DNA from: an uncultured Pseudomonadota bacterium
Lineage (GTDB): Bacteria > Pseudomonadota > Gammaproteobacteria > Methylococcales > Methylomonadaceae
Direction: 5' to 3'
Assembly: GCA_903848905.1 (NCBI GenBank)
Contig: CAINHP010000224.1
Span: forward strand, 1-32,137
Length of the DNA: 32,137 bases
The notes under the pieces: generated by a model
What the model saw: only the letters and a program-made list of their open reading frames with translations
Databases searched by the model: none
Told to the model about the DNA's origin: nothing
Translations under genes and position numbers: made by a program
Part shown: piece by piece, positions 24,265-32,137 of the stretch
Numbering within the stretch: the stretch's first letter is position 1
Layout of the letters: every line of letters begins with the position of its first letter

Positions 24265-26300
24265 TAAAATTTATAAGATAAACGAAGCATCAATTCACGC
24301 GCTTCAGCTGGTAGGGCGGGATGACCACCATTGTATTGCTGTACATATTGCCACCGTGCGTTGAAAACGTCATAAAGTCCTAGTCCGACTTCAGCACCTT
24401 TAATGGGCATATTTTGATAGCGCAGATAGGTATTGTAAATAAATTCGGGTTTATAGTGCATCACATTTTCACCGCTGTAACCTAAACGATCACTAAAGAA
24501 AATCACAGAATGAGTAAATGAAAAATCGGGTGTGAAATTGAACGTATGATTGAATGTGGCTTTATGTGTAGGAAATCCTAAATTCATTTTTGGAGAAATG
24601 AGTTGTCCATTGATAAACGCTTGATAATTTTTTGATGGTTCGTGTTGATGGGCTTGATAAATTGAATAATTGATATCAAATTTTCCTAAGACATCATGTT
24701 GATACTTAATGCTAGACTCGCCACCATAGACATCTGACTCAGGTCCATTAATGTAATAATCATCATAATTTACATCAATGCTATACGTCAGTAAGTCTTT
24801 AATATGTGTTAGGAAAATATTTGAGGTCCAGTCTAGGTGACGCGAAAAACGATATCCTAGTTCAACTTCGTAGGTTTGTGTTAATTCGGGTGCAAGCGTA
24901 TTTAAGTGACGATCTATGGTATTGATTTCATTGTAGCCGACGTTGAGTTGATAATTTCCGGCTGTTGGCGTATGGAAGGCGTGTGTATAAAGTAGTTTAT
25001 AGTGAAATTGATCAAATTGTTTGGTAAGGGCAACGCGAGGGGCTAAATTGGTGCCAAATTTATTGTAAGAATCAAATCGCAAACCTGCTAATAAATCCCC
25101 AAAGGGTGTTTTATAAACACCTTCTGTATAAGCCGTATAGTTGTCGAAAGTCAGCGGCACTGCTGGACTCACAATGAAAGAATAATGATCACTTTGAAAA
25201 CTATTTCCCACCGCTAAATAACTTCCCGAATCATCCATCCACGTTGCTTTTGTGTTTACTTTGTAATTATCAATCACAACTTTTTCTAATATTTTTGTTG
25301 GCGTACCATCTTCATAATGTCTTAAACGCTCCCAAGGCGATTGGCGTGAAAAATTGGCGTCGGCGTTAAGTTTGAAATGTGAATTAAAGGGATGTTCAAA
25401 TTCCAGTTTTGCTGCTTGTGTTGAAAATTCATTAGAAATGTAACGCTTTTTAGGCATCATTACGTCTGAAAAACCATCTCGAGCCTCGATATTATAGTCA
25501 TCGGATATAAGGCGAAGTTTCAGCTCTTTATAGGTCAAACCTAAATTGCCGTAAAGTGAATCGAGTTGACTGTTATTTGCCATATCAAAACTACTTTTAT
25601 GCGCGTCTGTGTAAATTCGATCACTGCGTTGTGATTCATTTGCTTTGCCTGAAAAACTCACCTCAAGGTCATCAAATACTTTACCTGCGGCCATATTGAT
25701 ATTTTTTCGTGCTTCACCACGCTCAAAACGCCCATAATCGGTTGTTATAGCAAGCCCATCTATTTGCTTGGCGTTTTTAGAAATAATATTAATCACACCC
25801 ATTTCAGCAAAGTTGCCGTTCATAATAGAACTTGAACCACGAATAATTTCAATATGATCAATTTGCTCAATAGGATAATGTCCGCCAAAGACATTTTCAC
25901 CAAATTCGCGCTCAGTTAGCATAATACCATCAATAAATACGGACATCTTGCCATCATTAGCGGAAATGCCGCGAACGCCTGCAGACACGGTATTGGCCAT
26001 ATCATTACCAAAAAAGAATCCCGGAACCAATTGAAGTATATCGATTAAATCACGCGCACCGCTCGTTAATATTTGTTCTTGACCAATGTAGGTCACGATA
26101 TTTGAGGCTTCATTTGTGCAAGCGGCTTGTTGCGATACGCTCAAGAAGGCGGGAAGTTCCATTAATTCTTCAATTGACGTATTGTCCACATCTGAGGGAA
26201 TATGTTGACACGTTAAATTCTGTTGAGCAAAAACGAGGTGACTGAAAATAGATGTGACAGCAATCAATAATAATCGTTTTTTTTTGCAAAATTGAGTCAT
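24264..26300 (-). CDS. TonB-dependent outer-membrane receptor
   Basis: 678 aa. Signal peptide (about 1-25, ending SHLVFA before QQN), then a short N-terminal extension with SIEELMELP, a form of the EELL element seen before the plug in many TonB receptors. The plug (about 62-190) shows GARDLIDILQLVPGF, AGVRGISANDGKMSVFIDG, IEQIDHIEIIRGSSS and MGVINIISKNA. The rest is a 22-strand-type barrel ending in an aromatic residue (LMLRLSYKF), as outer-membrane insertion requires. Two cysteines (C31, C61) may form a disulfide. The ligand (siderophore, cobalamin, other) cannot be told. Shine-Dalgarno AAGG about 6 nt before the ATG. It starts a unit with gmhB and plsC, and lies divergent from ligA. Confidence 0.93.
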   Translation of the reverse strand: MTQFCKKKRLLLIAVTSIFSHLVFAQQNLTCQHIPSDVDNTSIEELMELPAFLSVSQQAACTNEASNIVTYIGQEQILTSGARDLIDILQLVPGFFFGNDMANTVSAGVRGISANDGKMSVFIDGIMLTEREFGENVFGGHYPIEQIDHIEIIRGSSSIMNGNFAEMGVINIISKNAKQIDGLAITTDYGRFERGEARKNINMAAGKVFDDLEVSFSGKANESQRSDRIYTDAHKSSFDMANNSQLDSLYGNLGLTYKELKLRLISDDYNIEARDGFSDVMMPKKRYISNEFSTQAAKLEFEHPFNSHFKLNADANFSRQSPWERLRHYEDGTPTKILEKVVIDNYKVNTKATWMDDSGSYLAVGNSFQSDHYSFIVSPAVPLTFDNYTAYTEGVYKTPFGDLLAGLRFDSYNKFGTNLAPRVALTKQFDQFHYKLLYTHAFHTPTAGNYQLNVGYNEINTIDRHLNTLAPELTQTYEVELGYRFSRHLDWTSNIFLTHIKDLLTYSIDVNYDDYYINGPESDVYGGESSIKYQHDVLGKFDINYSIYQAHQHEPSKNYQAFINGQLISPKMNLGFPTHKATFNHTFNFTPDFSFTHSVIFFSDRLGYSGENVMHYKPEFIYNTYLRYQNMPIKGAEVGLGLYDVFNARWQYVQQYNGGHPALPAEARELMLRLSYKF

Positions 26301-26411
26301 AATTACCTTAGGAATGGAGTAAACGGACTGAATATTAAAATACTAAATTATTCACTCTTTGTTGTTTCCCCGATATTTTAAACCAAATTACGTTCTATTT
26401 TTATATTTTTG

Positions 26412-26430
26412 CGCAATTTTATCAATTGCG
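26412..26430. repeat. Inverted repeat CGCAATT-N5-AATTGCG between the TonB receptor and ligA
   Basis: Perfect 7-bp arms with a 5-nt spacer in the 193-nt divergent promoter region. It could be an operator for either gene; it does not look like a Fur box. The rest of the gap is AT-rich without other features I can name. Confidence 0.4.
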
Positions 26431-26460
26431 TTTAGATGTTAAGCACTCTCTTATTAATAG

Positions 26461-29111
<2,651 letters not shown>

Positions 29112-29164
29112 AATCGTCTAAATGGTGCTATTCTAAAAGCATTTATAACTACTGATGAAAACGC

Positions 29165-29938
29165 ATGACGCAAGCATCTATTGAAAAAACGACTTTAGAA
29201 ACCCTTATTCGCCAAGCTGGGGAGATAGCGTTAAGTTACTTTAATGATTTAAAAAATATTAATGTAGATAAAAAAAGTCCCCGTGATTTTGTAACGGCTG
29301 CAGATATTGCAGTAGAGAACTTTTTAAAGGAAAAATTAGGGGAACTCTATCCTGACTACGGTTTTTGGGGAGAAGAAAATGGTCAAAGTGCAAATCAAAA
29401 TACGCGTTGGATTGTAGATCCTATTGATGGCACTCATTCTTTTTCACGCGGTCAATACTATTGGTCGATTAGTGTGGCACTGGAAATTAACTCGGATATT
29501 GTCTTTGGTGTTGTCTATGCCCCTGCACTCAATGATTATTACTGCGCGCTGAAGGGTCAGGGCGCATGGCGAAACGATAAAGTCATTCATGTGTCGTCAC
29601 TCGATAATTTAGATGAAGCGATGATTGGGACAGGCTTTGCGTGTTTGCGCTCGTATTTAGAAAACAATAACTTAGCGCGTTTTTGCCGAATTGCGCAGGC
29701 AACAACAGGGCAGCGCAGATTGGGTTCTGCTGCGATGGATATTTGCCTTGTAGCAGATGGTCAGCTCGATGCGTTTTGGGAACAGGAGCTCAATTTATAT
29801 GATGTCGCAGCGGGTGCATTGATAGCAAAAGAGTCGGGCGCTACGGTCACTGATTTTAAGGGGATTGCGGGCATTTTCCCCAAGCAAATATTGGTGACGA
29901 ATGGAAAAATTCTAAACCAACTATTACCACTTATGTGA
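29165..29938 (+). CDS. Inositol monophosphatase family protein (SuhB/HisN/CysQ-like)
   Basis: 257 aa Mg-dependent phosphatase. Metal-site motifs are complete: FVTAADIAVE, GEEN (about 69-72), DPIDGTHSF (about 85-93) and YDVAAGALIAKESGA near the C-terminus. Members hydrolyse inositol phosphates, histidinol phosphate (HisN) or PAP (CysQ). The HSFSRGQYYWSISVALE segment after the DPIDGT motif is closer to HisN-type members than to SuhB, but I would not name the substrate. It is 53 nt after rdgB and 71 nt before the response regulator. No histidine-synthesis genes are nearby. Confidence 0.88.
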   Translation: MTQASIEKTTLETLIRQAGEIALSYFNDLKNINVDKKSPRDFVTAADIAVENFLKEKLGELYPDYGFWGEENGQSANQNTRWIVDPIDGTHSFSRGQYYWSISVALEINSDIVFGVVYAPALNDYYCALKGQGAWRNDKVIHVSSLDNLDEAMIGTGFACLRSYLENNNLARFCRIAQATTGQRRLGSAAMDICLVADGQLDAFWEQELNLYDVAAGALIAKESGATVTDFKGIAGIFPKQILVTNGKILNQLLPLM

Positions 29939-29945
29939 TAATTCA

Positions 29946-29965
29946 AGCTAATTTTTTAATTAGCT
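29946..29965 (+). terminator. Hairpin after the inositol monophosphatase gene
   Basis: AGCTAATT-TTTT-AATTAGCT, a perfect 8-bp stem with a 4-nt loop, starts 7 nt past the stop codon. The stem is A/T-rich and no run of Us follows, so it is a modest terminator candidate. It separates the ligA-rdgB-IMPase run from the CheY/CheC pair. Confidence 0.45.
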
Positions 29966-30009
29966 GTATGTATTTATATCCTAATTTATTTTAAGTAAGC
30001 GAGAGTGTT

Positions 30010-30375
30010 ATGTCTAAAAAAATATTGATTGTTGATGACAGTAAAATGTCGCGCATTTTTATTGGTCAACATGTTAAAGCAGCGCATCCTGATTGGGTCA
30101 TTCAAGAAGCTGGAAGCGGGGAAGAGGCGATTGCGTTAATTGAAAATGAATTGCCCGATTTCTGCACGATGGATATCAATATGCCCGGTATGCTTGGAAC
30201 GCAGGCGGCTAAATTGATTTTAGAAGCGCATCCTGATATTCGCCTTGTTATTTTTTCTGCCAATGTACAAGAATCTTATCAAAATGAAGCACGTGAGCTG
30301 GGCACTATTTTGGTGGCTAAACCAGTCACGCAAGCTTCCGTTGGACTTGCTCTTGATTATTTTTTAGGTGCTTAA
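30010..30375 (+). CDS. Single-domain CheY-like response regulator
   Basis: 121 aa, one receiver domain and nothing else. The phosphorylation site is complete: D9/D10 (LIVDDS), phospho-acceptor D55 (FCTMDINMPGM), S83 (VIFSANVQ) and K104 (LVAKPVT). Without an output domain it should act by binding a partner, as CheY binds the flagellar switch. It is followed after 3 nt by a CheC-like phosphatase, which suggests the two form a dedicated pair. No histidine kinase is in the window. Shine-Dalgarno GCGAGAG, a few nt before the ATG. Confidence 0.93.
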   Translation: MSKKILIVDDSKMSRIFIGQHVKAAHPDWVIQEAGSGEEAIALIENELPDFCTMDINMPGMLGTQAAKLILEAHPDIRLVIFSANVQESYQNEARELGTILVAKPVTQASVGLALDYFLGA

Positions 30376-30378
30376 ATT

Positions 30379-30972
30379 ATGACGGAAACCTTGAGGCAAC
30401 GTCATTTTGAGAAATTAGCTAAAATTATCAATAGAGGGACTGGGCGCGCTGTACAAGGATTTCAAGAAATAATAGGTGAGTCACAGCCTTATTGGCTTGA
30501 GAAAAACGGAATTGATGTTAATACACTGCAATTAAATGCGGGCAATTATGGTGTGGTTGAGCAAGAGTTTACAGGGCTTTTAAATGGGAAAGTGCTCGTG
30601 CTTTTCACTGCTGAAAATGTGCAGTGTATTTTGCAAAAAATGCTCGGCGATGAAATGGATGCGCAAGGCCTTAATGATATTGAATCTGAAGCAATGGGTG
30701 AGCTTGGCAATATTATGGTGAATGCGGGGCTATCAGCAATTGCAGATAGTTTACATGTCTTACTTGAAAGCACGGTCACTTGTTATAAGCAATACTCAAA
30801 CGATACGATTGTGACCCTAATCCAACAAGAGAGCAATGTGGATAGTATATTAGTGACGCACGTTAACTTAATGATTAGTGGCACTGCACTTCTAGGCGGT
30901 AAATTAATAATGTTATTGAATAACGAATTTAATCAAGAGATTACAGAGAAAATTGAATTATCTGCAACGTAG
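30379..30972 (+). CDS. CheC-like CheY-P phosphatase with one intact active site
   Basis: 197 aa. CheC/CheX/FliY proteins dephosphorylate CheY-P using a Glu-x-x-Asn pair on a helix. The second CheC helix is well kept: ESEAMGELGNIMVNAGLSAIAD, with E108 and N111. The first helix (LAKIINRGTGRAVQGF) keeps the fold pattern and the Asn (N18) but has Lys at the Glu position (K15), so only one centre looks active. The strand FTGLLNGKVLVLFTAENVQ is typical, and so is LLGGKLIMLLNN near the end. Three nt after the CheY-like gene, so very probably co-translated and acting on it. Its stop codon lies inside a 14-bp palindrome. Confidence 0.85.
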   Translation: MTETLRQRHFEKLAKIINRGTGRAVQGFQEIIGESQPYWLEKNGIDVNTLQLNAGNYGVVEQEFTGLLNGKVLVLFTAENVQCILQKMLGDEMDAQGLNDIESEAMGELGNIMVNAGLSAIADSLHVLLESTVTCYKQYSNDTIVTLIQQESNVDSILVTHVNLMISGTALLGGKLIMLLNNEFNQEITEKIELSAT

Positions 30973-30981
30973 TGCACTACG
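30968..30981. repeat. 14-bp perfect palindrome CGTAGTGCACTACG
   Basis: Covers the stop codon of the CheC-like gene, 48 nt before the protease start. Continuous symmetry with no spacer suits a dimer-binding site better than a hairpin. No known box was recognised. Confidence 0.4.
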
Positions 30982-31029
30982 CTCTATTGCGTTTCATCTT
31001 TTTATATAAAATCTCGTTAGGCTATTTTT

Positions 31030-32137
31030 ATGAATAGTATGTTTTTAAGGCGTTTGTGTCTGATTGGTTTTGTTTTGAATGTGAGTGTAAGTTCTGCGGT
31101 AGAGATTGATAATTTGAATCTTCCTGAAATGGGCGATTCGGCAGGTACGTTAATTAGTCCTCAAGAAGAGAAACAACTCGGCGAAGCATTTTTTCGCGGT
31201 TTACATCAACAAGTCGACATCAATCAAGACAGTGAAATTCAGCAATATATTCAAACTATCGGTGAAAAATTAGTATCACAAAGTGATACACCTGCTTATC
31301 CGTTTCATTTTTTCGTGGTCATGGAAAATGCAATTAATGCATTCGCTGGGCCGGGGGGATACATTGGTGTGAATTCCGGCTTGATTTTAATGACTGAAGC
31401 CGAAAGTGAGCTTGCATCCGTTATGGCGCATGAAATTGCACACGTCACACAGCGTCATTTATATCGCTCTTATGAAGCCAGTTCACGCTTATCTATTCCT
31501 ATGGTTGCCGCCACATTGGGTGCGATTTTACTTGGCACGCAATCGGGGGCCGCCGGGCAGGCTGCGATTATGGCTATTCAAGCAGGAAGTGTGCAGTTTC
31601 AAATTAATTTCACACGCGAACATGAAGAAGAAGCAGATCGTGTCGGTATGCAAACGTTGTCAAAATCTGTTTTCGATCCACGCAGTATGCCGACATTCTT
31701 TGAGCGACTTCAGCAGTCTACTCGCTACGCAGGGCAGAATATACCAGAATTTTTACGAACTCATCCCGTCACCGCATCGCGTATTTCGGATTCACGCGGT
31801 CGCGCAGAAGGCTATCCTTATAAACAATATCCCGATTCTTTAGCGTATCAACTCATTAAAACAAAGTTACAGGTTTTATTAAGTGTTGATAACGATGAAA
31901 TACGAGCGCTTTTGCAAGCGAGACTAAATCAAGGTCTGCAGGAGCAACGTACTGTTGCGAATTACGGTTTGGGGCTTGTTGCACTGAAAACACAAAATTT
32001 CACACAAGCAGAAAGTATTTTTCAAGGGTTAGCGCAAGAGTTTCCACAGCAACCGCATTATTCATCGGCTTTAGCGCGAGTTGCACTGGAGTCAAGTAAT
32101 TACAAAATAGCGCTTGATCGTTATCAAAAATTAACGA
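31030..32137 (+). CDS. bepA: M48 family periplasmic metalloprotease with TPR region, BepA-like (3' end cut by window)
   Basis: Absent from the ORF track; the 31406..31843 entry is its shadow. From the ATG at 31030 the frame is open to the window end (369 codons). Signal peptide about 1-23 (LCLIGFVLNVSVSSA). The M48 domain has FFVVMENAINAFAGPGGYIG, the zinc motif HEIAH (H134, E135, H138) and the third ligand in REHEEEADRVGM (about 197-206), then HPVTASRI. TPR-like helices follow from about 290 (YGLGLVALKTQNFTQAESIF, ALARVALESSNYKIAL). E. coli BepA (487 aa) degrades or assists LptD and other outer-membrane proteins stalled at the BAM complex. The same domain order supports this role; other M48-TPR paralogues exist, so the symbol is probable, not certain. 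Confidence 0.85.
   Translation, partial: MNSMFLRRLCLIGFVLNVSVSSAVEIDNLNLPEMGDSAGTLISPQEEKQLGEAFFRGLHQQVDINQDSEIQQYIQTIGEKLVSQSDTPAYPFHFFVVMENAINAFAGPGGYIGVNSGLILMTEAESELASVMAHEIAHVTQRHLYRSYEASSRLSIPMVAATLGAILLGTQSGAAGQAAIMAIQAGSVQFQINFTREHEEEADRVGMQTLSKSVFDPRSMPTFFERLQQSTRYAGQNIPEFLRTHPVTASRISDSRGRAEGYPYKQYPDSLAYQLIKTKLQVLLSVDNDEIRALLQARLNQGLQEQRTVANYGLGLVALKTQNFTQAESIFQGLAQEFPQQPHYSSALARVALESSNYKIALDRYQKLT

Noticed and set aside
31406-31843. 145-aa plus-strand ORF in the track
   Set aside because: Shadow of the M48 protease, whose true frame runs from 31030 to the window end with HEIAH.

Overview
This is ordinary chromosomal DNA from a low-G+C gammaproteobacterium (about 40% G+C by eye, not computed). 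The gammaproteobacterial assignment rests on the block trpF-trpB-trpA-accD-folC-dedD-purF, on ubiE with a UbiJ-like tail, on gmhB-plsC, and on ligA, rdgB and a BepA-type M48 protease. A PqqC, split energy-taxis genes and the AT-rich codon use would fit a Beggiatoa/Thiotrichales-type or methylotrophic relative. That finer placement is a guess. I see no insertion sequence, phage, CRISPR array, tRNA or rRNA.

Layout. 1-2630 (minus): msrP (cut by the window edge), a membrane fatty-acid hydroxylase, a short LOV blue-light sensor and an SRPBCC protein. They lie head to tail behind one good sigma-70 promoter and are probably one light-linked operon. 2682-4083 (minus): ubiE, a tiny UbiJ-tail protein and an OB/TM2 membrane protein. 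4288-6866 (plus): pqqC without other pqq genes, then an LtaS/OpgB-type phosphoglycerol transferase. 6852-8911 (minus): family 4 uracil-DNA glycosylase, a TSUP permease and rimI. 9077-11219 (plus): a PAS protein overlapping a membrane chemoreceptor, that is, Aer split into two genes. 11520-14579: a large class A penicillin-binding protein with an insertion in its transpeptidase domain. 14647-22056: tryptophan, acetyl-CoA carboxylase, folate and purine genes, most of them overlapping or nearly so. 22117-23010: an unrecognised ferritin-like diiron protein. 23007-26300 (minus): a TonB-dependent receptor coupled to gmhB and plsC. 26494-29938 (plus): ligA, rdgB and an inositol-monophosphatase-family gene. 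30010-30972: a CheY-like regulator paired with a CheC-like phosphatase. 31030-end: a BepA-like protease, cut by the window edge.

Genes that act together. TrpF, TrpB and TrpA are consecutive tryptophan enzymes. UbiE and the UbiJ-like tail belong to ubiquinone synthesis. The PAS/MCP pair and the CheY/CheC pair are signalling parts whose CheA lies elsewhere. GmhB and PlsC serve the envelope (LPS heptose and phospholipid). The most unusual items are the LOV-lipid-hydroxylase cluster, the diiron protein with a full E/ExxH/E/ExxH ligand set, the SCP2-less UbiJ, the UDG lacking its second-motif histidine, and the PBP insertion. Two genes absent from the supplied ORF track (msrP at the left edge, bepA at the right edge) were read directly from the sequence.
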